NCBI RefSeq assembly: GCF_000003815.2
Contig: NC_049979.1
Coordinates: 1,187,979-1,251,978 of the forward strand
From: Branchiostoma floridae
Lineage: Eukaryota; Chordata; Leptocardii; Amphioxiformes; Branchiostomatidae
DNA: 64,000 nt
Reading direction: 5' to 3'
Shown here: positions 22,401 to 34,214 of the stretch, piece by piece
How positions within the stretch are numbered: position 1 is the stretch's first letter
Layout of the letters: every line of letters starts with the position of its first letter
The notes under the pieces: model-generated
What the model saw: only the letters and a program-made list of their open reading frames with translations
What the model was told of the DNA's origin: nothing
Databases searched by the model: none
Position numbers and translations under genes: made by a program

Positions 22401-25400
22401 GTGCTGGAACAGGGCTGCAGACAGAAACCGGCCAAGCGCTTCTTCAGCGACATGATCCAGGTTGACCCTTCGGACGGTTCTGCCATGGCTGCAGCTCTCT
22501 TCGCCGTGGACCAACTCAACGCCGGGAGCGATTCCCTGTACCTCAGCAAGCTGCTGCGCGTGAACAGCGCACAGATGAGGGTAAAACCCTTGCGTGAAGA
22601 CAATCAGCACATTCTTATTTATAGCGTTAGATAGACAGATGAGTTCAGAAGATCAATATTATCAGAGGCTGCGCCTATCATTGACATGGGTCTTAATTAA
22701 ACTTATAAAGATTGATTATGACAGCAAATAAAACAATATCAATGGTGCACATCATGTATCTTTACTGTCCTCAAAATAAACAGAGTAACTGTAACAAACT
22801 GAACGTACTTCAGAATCCCCTCTGCTCCCCACATAGGGACATGAAGTATAGAATCCTCTATCTATAAAAACACAATCTTGAAAACCCTATCTTAAAACTT
22901 ACCAAGGAATGGTTTGTTAATATGCACCGAGCCACAGATAGCGCCCACTATATGACAATATATTCTATGAATCTAAATGATGTTGCTACCTACTTTGGTC
23001 TGTCTTCAGGTTGTATCAGGCATTACCTACTTTGTGCAACTGGAGATGGGCACGACTGTCTGCGCCAAGGGCGACAACCAGATCCTGGCTGACTGCGAGT
23101 TCAGCTCGAACGCACAGGTACAGTTTCCTTACATCAGAATTACAAATACTTTATATATGAGGACCAACACAACACAACACATAGCAGTGCTTCTGCATTT
23201 TCTTCATTTTAGTTTTTCCACGGTTGAAGAGGTTGACATAATGACATTACCTTTCCAGTTTTCTCTATCTATTATGCATGTGGCACGGTGATTTTGTTTT
23301 CCAGTTCCAGGCGTGCGATGTGAGTGTGTACAACAGTGGGAATAACTTTTTGAGGCTCACCAGCTCGTCCTGTAGGACCCCGCGGTCAAAGCGGCAACTG
23401 ATGCCAGGCGGTCTGAACGGAGGACATCACCCCACGGACACCAACAGCCAAAAAGTGTTGGAGATGGCAGCCTTCGCTGTGGACACCATCAACGATCAAA
23501 GCAACTCCATGTACCTCAGTAAACTGGTCCATATCCACAGTGCCAGCACTCAGGTTGGTTGTATTCAGTTCCTTCTCAAACACACACAAGTCCATATATA
23601 TATATATATATATTTGCCCTGTGTCGACGTCCGTGAAAAAATTGTCGAAAACGAAGGAAACCGTACAGAATTTTCCCAATGTAGGGACCGTCTTTCATAC
23701 AATTTTGCAACTGAAGTAGAATAAATGATTCCAATGCGCCGGACACCATGCACACTCATTTGTAATGACCTTCCTTCTTATTTATATAAAAATGAATTAA
23801 AGCACCCCACCTTTGGGTTTTCAAAGGTTGTTGCCGGTATTAACTACCACTTGGAACTGGAGATCGGTGCCACCACCTGCTCCAAGGGAGACTCCGCCAG
23901 TCTAGAGGACTGTGACCTCGACCAGAACGGACGAGTGGGTGTTGCTGCTGTTGTTGTTATATGTTCATCATCATCACTATTTACATGTTATATGTTAATG
24001 TCACATCTTGTGTATGTGTGTGTTTGTAATGGGGGGGGGGGGCAACGCTATGTCGCCAATTAAAGTTAACCAACGCCATATTCAAGATTCAAGTTAAAAT
24101 CCATTAGGTAGATGATATTCATACTGATAGCTCGTAGTCCGGTTTAGACCTCACTTCTGTATGTGTTTTGCCCCTGATGTATCCAGGTTGAGATCTGTAT
24201 GGTGACTGTGTTTGACCAATCTTGGACCGGGACCCGTGAAGTCACCTCAATGACCTGCAGCCCTAAGGTAAGGCTAGACATGCGCACACGTGCCTGCTTT
24301 CTTTGGTGCTGAAATACGCCTTTTTTGGGCCATGGGACAAAATGTTTTCGTTTTCTATTTAGCTATGTCAAGGATATGTCACAACAGGAGATACCATTTG
24401 CTGTAAAAAAAATCGCAACAATCTGCTGAAAATAATTTTTTTTGCTGTTAATTGATCAATCATGCTTACTATGTACCGCTTGCGGCACCAAAACTGGCAA
24501 AAGCATTTCCTAATGTGTTACAAAATTTACAATATTGCACTGATATCCAGGTTGCTGTAAAGCGGCAGTTCATGCCGGGAGGACTGATGCCTGCAGACAC
24601 TAACAACCAAGGCATCCAGCATCTCGCCTCGCTGTCAGTGGACCACATCAACACCATGAGGAACGCTCCCACCCTCAGTAAGCTGGTGGAGGTCACCAGC
24701 GCGCAGTATCAGGTGCGAGGAAAAAGTTGATCATGCAAGGGCCACGTTTGTACTAGCCTCCACCAGACCGTCCTATGAAGGGGTGTGGGGATCGTAGAAT
24801 TCGGTAGAAATTGGAAAATTGGCCAGGAGAGTCAGTCCACGCTTAGGTTCAGATCTCCTCACCGGAGACCAATTCCTCTGGTAGCAAAACTCCCCTGCAA
24901 AGCATTTGGTGTCCTAAAATGGCCAGCATAGTCAGTCTGGTAGAGACTACGTTTGTACTGTAAGGACAGCAATCTAGCAAGAAAAGATACCGATATCTAG
25001 CAGCTTTTTTCTTCATAACTTCAGGTTGTGGCAGGTATGAAGTACTACCTGACGATGGAGATCGGCACCACCAGCTGCTCCAGCAGCGACAGCACCGTCC
25101 TGTTGTCCGACTGCGCCGTCCTGCTCGGTGGCGGGGTTCGTAATATTAACACCCTTGGATGCTTGATTTCTTTGAAAATTTACTTCTAGAAACAAGGGCG
25201 ATCCCGGGAAGAATTCGTACCAACATAGACAACAATAAAATCGTATACGATACGTCGCTATACGATTACGAGTAAAGCAAACTTAATGCACTAGTCATGT
25301 CAGCTTTATTTGGGTCTACTCATATTGTTAATCTACTGCAGATCGAGACAATGTAAATTTATAGTGAATGTAAATCTTCATTCCTTACCAATGTTTTAAT

Positions 25401-25607
25401 TGAGATCGCTTTACTTTGGACAGCTCTACCCACCCACGTCATTACATTCTGGATTCTATTGAAAACAGTTTTACTGTAACTGACATTTCCTCCTTGTATG
25501 TGCCCCCACAGCGCGAGATGTGTGACGTAGAAGTGTTGGACCAGCCGTGGATCGGGGAGCCACAGGTCCTGAACTTCTCCTGTACGCCCAAACAGCTCTT
25601 TCCGTGA
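19443..25607 (+). CDS. Secreted four-domain cystatin, 10 exons
   Basis: Exons: 19443-19649, 21641-21742, 22347-22580, 23010-23117, 23305-23553, 23827-23934, 24187-24267, 24551-24712, 25025-25135, 25512-25607; all junctions are phase 0 and give 485 residues. Residues 1-16 (MKVLLCLLVSLSVALA) are a signal peptide. Four cystatin-like repeats follow, each with an alpha-helix segment such as LLEIANFAVSRIDEWTN, a QxVxG-type loop split by an intron (Q/IVDK, R/VVSG, Q/VVAG, Q/VVAG) and a second hairpin loop (VVPWTG, degenerate, DQSWTG, DQPWIG). Cystatins inhibit papain-type cysteine proteases through these loops and the N-terminal glycine; domains 3 and 4 look most canonical, domain 2 has lost PW. Linkers contain PAKR, RSKR and VKR. 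Cysteines paired per domain fit type-2 cystatins. One acceptor is AAG rather than CAG (exon 6). Intracellular cystatins are excluded by the signal peptide. Confidence 0.92.
19676..19795. repeat. Short dispersed repeat with GATACA tail (copy 1)
   Basis: GTTAGGTGTAGCAGG, then GAAGGGCGGTTATACCGGCT and an ATAGATACAGATA tail. A second copy is at 26484-26605. It looks like the 3' part of a SINE or similar element, just after exon 1 of the cystatin gene. Confidence 0.6.
20714..21304. mobile_element. MITE with GGGCCTTCACACG ends, in cystatin intron 1
   Basis: The left end GGGCCTTCACACG and right end CGTGTGAAGGGGGC are inverted repeats. The interior, about 590 bases in all, consists largely of permutations of GAATGC and CATTCG. 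No coding capacity; no clear target duplication was found. Confidence 0.65.
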
Positions 25608-26483
25608 GAGCATACTGGACATCACCAAGGGCCACTACAAACATGAGGAAACTGTTATTCACATATGAACATCATTGTTCCAATTGATATCGCATATATA
25701 ATATTGTTCCCACGTCACATTTTTCATGCATGATGACTCGATATATTATTTGGGTTATCTTTAATTAAGAAATGCTAGTTCTGCCAAAGATACAGTCAAG
25801 TGATGTACGGCGTCGCGTGTAGCCCTCAGTAAACTGTAAGTTATGGTGCCGTAATGTTCCTGAGTGTGTGATTCACTTGCTTTGTCATTATATCGAATAG
25901 GCCGTCGCAATGGTCGCTTTTTTACTTCCCGATGTTGTCCAATGATGACACACGCAGAAACATATCCTGGCGCTCAGCAGCAAATTAGATTACGTATCTT
26001 GTATACAGACAAGGCAATTTTCACGTACACATGCGCCATGCTCTCCTAAGTTGTGTACGTGATAATGAGGTTATAAACATTACGTCATGCAGCCTGTAGA
26101 GAAAAGTACATTTACCGACACGATAGGTCGGAGAAATCTATGATATCATCTATATCATACGGAAGGTAGATTATGAATGCTCTTTGAAAAGGAACTATGT
26201 TGACCGGTACGCGAGTAGGACTGTTTACACGTGACATCATGTGTGGCATTTACCGTTATATCCAGTCAGATATGCAGAATCCGTTTACGTGTGCTCAAAG
26301 TTTGTTTAGTTACCGCCAACGCATATATACGCAAACGCTGAAAATCATGGAACAGCTGGCAACACGACGTGCACAGAACGATCAGGGAAAATCACGCACT
26401 ATCTGATTGGCAGTATCCATTTACCGCGAGGCCCAACACACTGAGATAATCATCATAACGCAAACCTTGACCAATATACAAAA
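25608..26483. other. Intergenic stretch after the cystatin gene
   Basis: Nothing recognised apart from the expected 3' UTR of the cystatin gene. I saw no AATAAA close to the stop codon. Confidence 0.4.
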
Positions 26484-26605
26484 GTTAGGTGTGACGGGTC
26501 CTTCGGTGTAATATAACCAGCTGCTGCCGCGCTGCTTGCCTGCGAAGCTGGTGTGTTACGCTGAAGGGCGGTTATACCGGCTATATAGATACAGATACCG
26601 AAGGA
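26484..26605. repeat. Short dispersed repeat with GATACA tail (copy 2)
   Basis: Same family as 19676-19795: GTTAGGTGTGACGGG, GAAGGGCGGTTATACCGGCT and a GATACAGATAC tail. Confidence 0.6.
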
Positions 26606-26813
26606 CGTAGGTGATTTCTGAAATTTATTGCATCGATTATAAAAACAGCTACCGCGAAAAAGTGCATTATGGCGCAGCTGTGTGCAGAGGACATACCAAA
26701 CTACATATGATAGCGGCAAAGGGGAAATACAGATACAGATGCGAACACTCATCACATCGAACAAAAACAATACTCTGTCGCCGGAGGTTACTCTCCGGTC
26801 ACAGAGTAAAAGG

Positions 26814-28330
26814 ATGAGAGGAAGGGAAATCAATGTAACGTTGCCACTTCCCAAAAGTTTCACCTGGCATATTTACTGTACCCCACTAACATTTTTTTGC
26901 ACATCCCTTAAAAACAAGGTCGAATCAATGAGCTTGATGCTGATACCGATAGTGTAACACCTGTTTGGTTCCCAAAAGCGGCTGTCTTATATCCTGTGGG
27001 AATATGTCTAGCTTTTGTTCTTAGGAACTTACAGGTATAGAGTTCAAACGTAGAATAAGGGCCAGTAATTCTGCGTTTTTTTCTATATATTTAGAGCACA
27101 TAGAAGTTCAGCCAATGGCATACACGTACGTGAAAACAAATTACGTACAATTCCTTCAATACAGACGACTCTTCACTCTACGGAGGCGTCAGCTCATCAA
27201 CACCTGATTGACGAATCTCTTGACAGCATACTCTCTGCCTGGTTTTTCTTTTTTGAGATGCTAAAATGTTAATTATTCAATACAAAGCTTTTAATAGATA
27301 GAGCCAAATTTAGGTGAACTTTGTATCTCAGTTCCTGCTCGTATATGTACTTAAGACACTAAGCAAACAAAAGTGCTCTACTTAAAGCGGACATGAACAG
27401 GACGTCATCCATTACGTGTGGAAGCAGAAGTGTAACAATATGAAAGTTCTACTGTGTCTGTTGGTGAGCCTGTCCGTGGCTCTGACGGAGAAGACGCTTT
27501 ATGGCGGGGCCGAGGAGATGACTGCAGCCGAGCTGGCCGACCCAGCCCTGCTGGAGATCGCCAACTTCGCTGTCAGCAGGATCGACGAGTGGACCAACGG
27601 CATTTACAGGTCCAAGCTGGTGCAGGTTCTGTCAGGCAAGCGGCAGGTAAGCAGTCTCCTTTGTTCATACATGCATGTCCTGTCCCCGGGCCAATCTAGT
27701 CGGACATCTCAGGAAGTGAACTAAATAGTTTCGTTGTGTTGGCGACGCTAAACTGTTGCTCAGCCAGTGTTGACTATGAACACAATTGCAATTGACAGAT
27801 CCCTTGCTATAATCGGACGAAAAGACACGATGCTGTAGGACTAAGATATGAATAGAACACTAATGATCACTAATGTCTTTGACANNNNNNNNNNNNNNNN
27901 NNNNNNNNNNNNNNNNNNNNNNNNNNNNNNNNNNNNNNNNNNNNNNNNNNNNNNNNNNNNNNNNNNNNNNNNNNNNNNNNNNNNNNNNNNNNNNNNNNNN
28001 NNNNNNNNNNNNNNNNNNNNNNNNNNNNNNNNNNNNNNNNNNNNNNNNNNNNNNNNNNNNNNNNNNNNNNNNNNNNNNNNNNNNNNNNNNNNNNNNNNNN
28101 NNNNNNNNNNNNNNTTTTGGGGCGATAAGGCTTGTGAAGGAGAATACAATTTTGCCACGGGTGGAAAAGGTGCAAATGTCAGCTCAACTCCGTCACTGTA
28201 TCCACAAAACTTACAGCCCTGATGACAAAAATGGTGCAAATAGTTTGCAAACGCAAAAATACTTTTATCGCCTTGCTTCCTGTGCACCACACGACACTGA
28301 TGACTCAATGAGAACCGAGCAGCTGTGACC
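26814..28330 (+). repeat. Segmental duplicate of the cystatin gene's 5' region
   Basis: Blocks at 26814-27439 match the upstream flank of the first cystatin gene (18285-19442), exon 1 is nearly identical, and intron blocks after the gap (GGCGATAAGGCTTGTGAAG at about 28119 against 20239) continue the match. The duplicate lacks the 18565-19300 block of the first copy. A 230-base gap interrupts it. No later cystatin exons are seen before 34 kb. Confidence 0.85.
27440..27646 (+). CDS. Duplicate cystatin exon 1 (partial gene or pseudogene)
   Basis: 207 bases encoding 69 residues with the same signal peptide as the four-domain cystatin and the same donor site (CGGCAG/GTAAGC). It differs from the first copy by a few substitutions, with ALTEKTLYGGAEEMT in place of ALAEKTRVGGAVEMT. 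The frame is open and the start conserved, yet no exon 2 equivalent is visible downstream, although gaps at 27885-28114 and 28587-28686 could hide one. It may be a truncated duplicate, an alternative first exon of a gene lying further on, or an assembly fragment. Confidence 0.7.
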
Positions 28331-29538
28331 TGCCAGTCAGCATTTTCTACGAGGTCTATAGAACGCTAGGATAGAAATTGTGCTGTTCATAAACTATGAT
28401 GATATAGTCCCAGGCAAGCTCTTGCATGGCTTTCCTGAAATATCACTGCTTATATGATATTCATCATCATCATCATCATCGGTCGACGTGCTTACACACG
28501 TAGGGGCTATACCGCCCCTCATGGGATATTGTAATAATCAAAATCTGCCAAAGTCGAGACAAATACCATGACAGTATTTGGTATTCNNNNNNNNNNNNNN
28601 NNNNNNNNNNNNNNNNNNNNNNNNNNNNNNNNNNNNNNNNNNNNNNNNNNNNNNNNNNNNNNNNNNNNNNNNNNNNNNNNNNNNNNGACAATCAACTGAC
28701 TTGCCCCAGCATCTTGTCTGTATTCTTAGTAAGTATACACAAGAATGTGGGTCTGTCAAGGTCGTTCCAGATGTCAGTGTAGGTAGTACTCTTTCTCTGT
28801 GACCAAGGCCTCCTTTCTGTGACTGTGAGGTGAGTTCCTTACAATGGAGTGTGTGAGGTCGGCAGTCTTGCCCAAGGGACTGTGTTTTCCTTGGCCAAGG
28901 AGATATTTTGAGGGCCTGCGGTAATTACATTAGGGGAACTGATATCCGTGATATCCCAGGAATTTCCCATACAACCAGCCCAGGGTGAGGATCTGAGGCC
29001 CTGTGTACATAGTGAACAAGGTGAGCTTAAATCACTCCTTATCGTTCTGTCAGGAGAGAACAGGAGAGGAGAACGTAACCTTGCAGTTGGACGCTGAGGT
29101 AAGGATGTTGGATTTTGTGACTAGATGGTCTTTTGTTGAGGAATCTTGTGGAAAGATGATTTGAGGAGGGTAAACATGGGAGAAGGTCTTGACAAAACCA
29201 AGGAAGGCAATCAATTTTAGTTGCTTTGCTTCGAATTATGTGAAGGAGACTGCTTTCTCTACGAATTACGGCAAAAATACGCTGCCTACACTTTATGGAA
29301 AAGGGGGTCCTGGTCCTTATTGGAAAGGTAGTGCTAAACCTGTATATTCTAAACCTGTGTATATAAGTTAAGCTGACTTCAGGGAATGGAAGGAATCCTT
29401 AGATGTGTTTAGACTGTCAAAGAAGGCTTATAACGAGTAAGAAATTTAGGTTACATGTAAACAAGAGCTGTTTGTCATTGTTGATAAAGTCTGCCTTCCA
29501 TGTTTGGGCTAAATAGCTTTATTTATAGCCTTAGATTA
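28331..29538. other. Intergenic, gap at 28587-28686
   Basis: No exon supported. CAT/ATC microsatellite at about 28462-28482. Nothing else recognised. Confidence 0.35.
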
Positions 29539-30594
29539 GGCCACGTTGATTTGATTATATGGATGACATCCGCGCTCGCACCAATTTTCGGCCATTTCCA
29601 AAAAAAAAAAAAGTTTTCGACCACACAATAAATTGTGCAAAGCAGCTGTAAAATGAGCACAAATATTCCGTAGATTGAAAAAAAAGTACCAGAAAACAGA
29701 TAACTAATGCCATATATAGAATGCNNNNNNNNNNNNNNNNNNNNNNNNNNNNNNNNNNNNNNNNNNNNNNNNNNNNNNNNNNNNNNNNNNNNNNNNNNNN
29801 NNNNNNNNNNNNNNNNNNNNNNNNCAATGAGATGCCCGCTTGAGTAGGACAATATGAAGTGGTGACGTCATCCAAACGAGGTTGAACAAGAATCAGAAGC
29901 AGGCTTCCGTTCTGCTATTAAAAAAGTCTCATTTTTAAAGGGCGGCGTTAAATCATTTTAGCAATTACATGTATATTTTATACACTTTCTTCATGTTATT
30001 TTCTTTTCTGTCCTCGAATCGGAAATAGCTGAGCATATGCAGATATTGCATAACCATTGCCCGATAGGTTCGCTTGCGTTAGATACTAAAAGCGTTGCTC
30101 TTTGTTTACCCTAAGGCCACTGCAAGTAAATTTTAGGGATTACTTCCTCTGCAGACTCTAAATTTAAAGCGAGAGGACGAATTAAACAAGATGGGTAAAA
30201 AATCTAAATTAAAAAAAAGACACCATAAACGTTATGACAACAATTGCAGTGATAAAACATGGTATTACAATGAGACAACAAGTCTTTTATTCCTGTATTC
30301 AAGAAATGCACAAAGTGACACTTGTGTGATAGACTAGTATAATCTACCAAGTTGGCAACTACGCTCAAGGCTACCACACAAGTGTTAACTATCCAACTAG
30401 TTTTTCTTCTATAACTACAGTCATGGCTACCTCGCTAGTGTTACCGTCTACAAGTACAATCATTAGGCTATAACACAACATATTTTTTTTCTATTTTGGT
30501 ACTTTCTCGTCATGTTGACCATCTCCAAAGAAGACAAAAATCTTTTTTTTCTGAAACCAGGCGGATGTCATCCATAAAATTAAGATGCTGTGGT
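29539..30594. mobile_element. Harbinger-like MITE, diverged, with gap
   Basis: The left end is GGCC at 29539 preceded by TTA, followed by a close match to the inverse of 39290-39463 (GATTATATGGATGACATC, CGCTCGCACCAATTTTCGGC). The likely right end is the degraded GATGTCATCCATAAAATT running into GGTCTTAG near 30594. A gap at 29725-29824 removes part of it. The right bound is uncertain. Confidence 0.5.
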
Positions 30595-31238
30595 CTTAGG
30601 AAAAAATTAATGATGTCATCCATATAATACTTGCCGTGGCTATGTGTCAGTACAGCGTTTCAACTGAAGCATTACAATGTTTACAGATTAAGTTCCTTAC
30701 AAAATATTCTACAAGTCCTAGGATTGTTAGATATGGTAAGCTTTTTAGGTCAAAAATGTCAAGAATAAAAGAAAAATGTCGCGAGTCTTTTTTCTGACCT
30801 CCAGGACATTTAGACATGTTCTTGCTGTGCAGGGGTCATCGTCCATTTATACAAATATTCTCACAGTGATTTTCGGCTTTGAAAAGAGACACAAATTTTC
30901 CCACGTTGGCGCCAGAGAACCTCTGCCTCCCTACCTCTCCAACATGCGTCTGTCACGTACATATCACGCACCGGATGGGAAAATGTTTAATTATGGACCA
31001 ATCAGGGTTTGACACGTCATCTATCTACCTGTGAGTCAGGCCAGATATCACTGTTGTCCACCGCTGGAAGATCATTCCGTGAGCAGAGACGACCGTTATC
31101 GGACAGAGGCAACTTTTCGGAGACCTATCTACCAGATACAGCGAGACATCGCACTGGGTTGTGGTACCTTGCCGCCGAGCCAGTTCTCAACTCAGGTAAG
31201 ACATAAGCTTCAGACTCATTAAGTTTATATACAAAATT
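30595..31238. other. Unassigned, with an exon-like segment on the plus strand
   Basis: Positions about 31076-31195 keep one frame open (RTEATFRRPIYQIQRDIAL) and end at a strong donor-like AACTCAG/GTAAGA. I see no matching acceptor, start codon or homology, so I do not call a gene. Confidence 0.25.
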
Positions 31239-31344
31239 NNNNNNNNNNNNNNNNNNNNNNNNNNNNNNNNNNNNNNNNNNNNNNNNNNNNNNNNNNNNNN
31301 NNNNNNNNNNNNNNNNNNNNNNNNNNNNNNNNNNNNNNCGACTG

Positions 31345-31790
31345 AGACTTTTCAACACGCATCTGTCAAATTTTTAGCTATTTTCTTGTGCACAAGAGGA
31401 GAATCAAACAGTAACTGATTTCATACATGTTTCTCGCTCTGGTTTTATATTTTCAAGCGGCTGCAAGCAGAGAGCGGTTTATGCTGTGTCAGCGACAGCT
31501 TGCAAATATTTGCGAAGTGTGTAACGTTACATGTATGAAGCGTCAAATAGATTTTCCCTACAAATCTACACAAGTTCTCTACCAACATATGCTCTGTTTT
31601 CTTACCTGGATGTTCACTGATACACAGCCACCAGTTGAGCCCGTAAAAACCGTAAAAGTTGTGAAAATCTGCGAGATTGAACAGGCACCTCCGCGTTGTT
31701 CGTGTACCCACGCCGTTTTCGATCAGACAGGAAGTTGCAACGCTTGACCCGGAAGTCCTCTTTTGACCTACTTGGTTATGGAAATGAGGC
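31345..31790. repeat. Dispersed repeat, copy 1 (partner at 37610-38030)
   Basis: Shared blocks include GAGACTTTTCAACA, the GCGGCTGCA region, CGATCAGACAGGAAGT and CTCTTTTGACCTA followed by TTATGGAAAT. The two copies are colinear and in the same orientation. No coding capacity; type unknown. Confidence 0.65.
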
Positions 31791-32816
31791 CTTTATTTGC
31801 ATACCAGTAATCTAAATGTGTCAAAATTTTGTAGTGCTACCATGGAGCGCATTGGGTTAATAAAATTTCCTTATCATAATACTAGAGTACAATGTTCAAA
31901 GTATGAAAGTCATTTTATTATTATTGTAGCAAAGAAGACTATTCAATCATTTCCTTAGTCTCTACCAGACTCCTATAGGTCGCTGGGGGNNNNNNNNNNN
32001 NNNNNNNNNNNNNNNNNNNNNNNNNNNNNNNNNNNNNNNNNNNNNNNNNNNNNNNNNNNNNNNNNNNNNNNNNNNNNNNNNNNNNNNNNGGTCCAGCATA
32101 ACTTGTTATTTAGGTACTAGTATCTCGTGTTTCGCACAGGCTATGGTCAATTTCTATGTGGTAGTTGCCTCTTGTGCACAGGGAAAAGTGACATAAGTTT
32201 GGGCCCACTAGCAGCTTCCTTCGGGACTGCAGGGGCATTTTAGTCATAGATTTTGAATCAGGAGAAGCAAAGAATGCAGGAATGAAGTTTCTTATTTTTT
32301 TACCTCTCTTTGACCAAGATTCCTTGAAGACCAATGTAGCCGTAATGGTATGCAATGTAATCATAATGAAATATGCAAATAATGACTTGATTTGCACATT
32401 TGCTTAAGAAAATTTTATTCCAATTGTGCTAAATGACAGGTACTTGGTACTCACGTAACTTGAAGAAGAGAACACAGAGACAAACGTGCTAATTTGCATA
32501 ATCAATAACAAAAAAAATTGTACACTATGCTTGTTTGCAACATGGATAACTTGAACAAGTGAATAAGAACGTGAATAACACGAATGAGTGTAACAAGATG
32601 CCCAGATACCAGATAAGGCCCAATATTAGTTCTATCATTATTACAAAATGTACCACCGATACTGGTATCACTTCTTACCGTCAACTATGCAATTTTTTCC
32701 AAAATAGGTTTGTATACATGTAGATATTGACAGAAAAAGCTTAAGAGAGTTCAAGAGACTGCCTGTGCCGCGGTGGAACATGTCAGCAAGGAACAGCACA
32801 AGATTGACTCATCCTC
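31791..32816. other. Intergenic, gap at 31990-32089
   Basis: AT-rich, no exon or bounded element recognised. Confidence 0.35.
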
Positions 32817-33435
32817 CTATGCAGATAGCCTGGAATCCAGCCGTACTGTGCGTTGGTCGCTCTGCTCCTGCCAGTACGTCTGGCATTCGTTAGCATTGGA
32901 ACGATTGGCATTTGAATATTCGCACACTTTATGTGCGCGATTTCTGATTGGCTGTTGGCTCCAAGCCCCCTTCGCAAAGCACCACCAAGGTGGAAATCGA
33001 ACACACAGAATCATGTTTACAGTTCGTAATCGAACGGAACACTACTTCTATCTTTCCCGCATTAGTGACGTAAGGACCGATCTTTCCAATGCTAACGAAT
33101 GCCAGACGTGTTCGCAAGGAAGCAGAGCGACCAAAGCACAACACGGCTGGATTCCAGGCTACTATGCAGAGACATCCAACAGCCAAACTGCCTGTCTGGA
33201 TGTACCCTGCTCTTTCAACCGTCACCCTTAGTTCCTGACCACCCTGCTTATAAATATTAATGAGGTTACCCTTATACATGCGAGACAGCTTTTGAAAATG
33301 GAAAGCCTATTCTCTGATTGGCTGACAGCTGGTTTGGGGGGGGGGGCGTCCACAGGAACTAAGAGTGACGGTTGAAAGAGCAGGGTACATTCAGACAGGC
33401 AGTTTGGCTGTTAGATGTCCCTGCGTAGGAGGATA
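32817..33435. mobile_element. Compound foldback element
   Basis: Two nested inverted repeats. The first pairs about 32817-32915 (GCCTGGAATCCAGCCGT, GGCATTCGTTAGCATTGG) with about 33083-33170 (CCAATGCTAACGAATGCC, GGCTGGATTCCAGGC). The second pairs about 33166-33240 (CAGCCAAACTGCCTGTCTGG, CTTTCAACCGTCAC) with about 33352-33430. No coding capacity; a foldback (FB-like) MITE is the likely nature. Confidence 0.7.
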
Positions 33436-34214
33436 GATAGACTGGGACAATGTTACTAAGTAATGTACTTGATCATGATCCTGACTTGTTTGCAAGGAGT
33501 GTGGGGGTGGGGGGGCATCCAGATCTGCCGACAACAGAGTACATCAAACAGGGACAGAGGGCGCCACTATCTCAGACCTGTGAATGACTAAGTGGGCGCG
33601 TTGATCTCATCCATATAATCAAATCGGTGCCCTTACTGGTCTCACATTTGCCATAGTTCTCTGCCATGTTCCAACTTTACTATGCTCACTCCACTCAAAT
33701 CATGTTCCGATCCGTGTCTCCTTAGTGCTGCACTTACTGTATGGCATACATCTTGTACTGAACTGTCCCCAGTTCTTTCCTCTTTTTTCTCCATTCAACA
33801 CCTGTCCACAAATGACCAGTTTCTCCTGATGACCCAGCTATACATAAATGGCCGTCATGTTCCTCCAGGCTTTTAGCTAGGATTTTGTAATAGGGAGTCC
33901 AGACTTATTGGTGAGTCGCGGTAAGTGACTATTGTTTGTAGGGGGGGGTCTGTGGGCATCCACCTTCCATGGTGCGGAGTTTTTGATGAATTAAGTTTAA
34001 AAAGTGCATTCTTAGGTATCCCAAGAGGCAAAAATACTGTTCCAGAGGTCACAGTAGAAGACTGTGACCACAGATGACCTGGTAGCATCCCTAGTCAATC
34101 AGACTTTCATGCTTGTCAGACAATTTTCTCCCCAGTGTAAGCGCGTCCAGGGGCATCAAATTTCTTGTTATTCTGAGAAAAGTGCATTCAGATGACGCGT
34201 TGACGCATGCCTGG
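33436..34214. other. Intergenic stretch downstream of zinc-finger gene 2
   Basis: No exon seen. Contains a CTCATCCATATAATCAAATC phrase near 33608, a remnant of the Harbinger-like family. May hold the 3' UTR of the zinc-finger gene. Confidence 0.35.
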
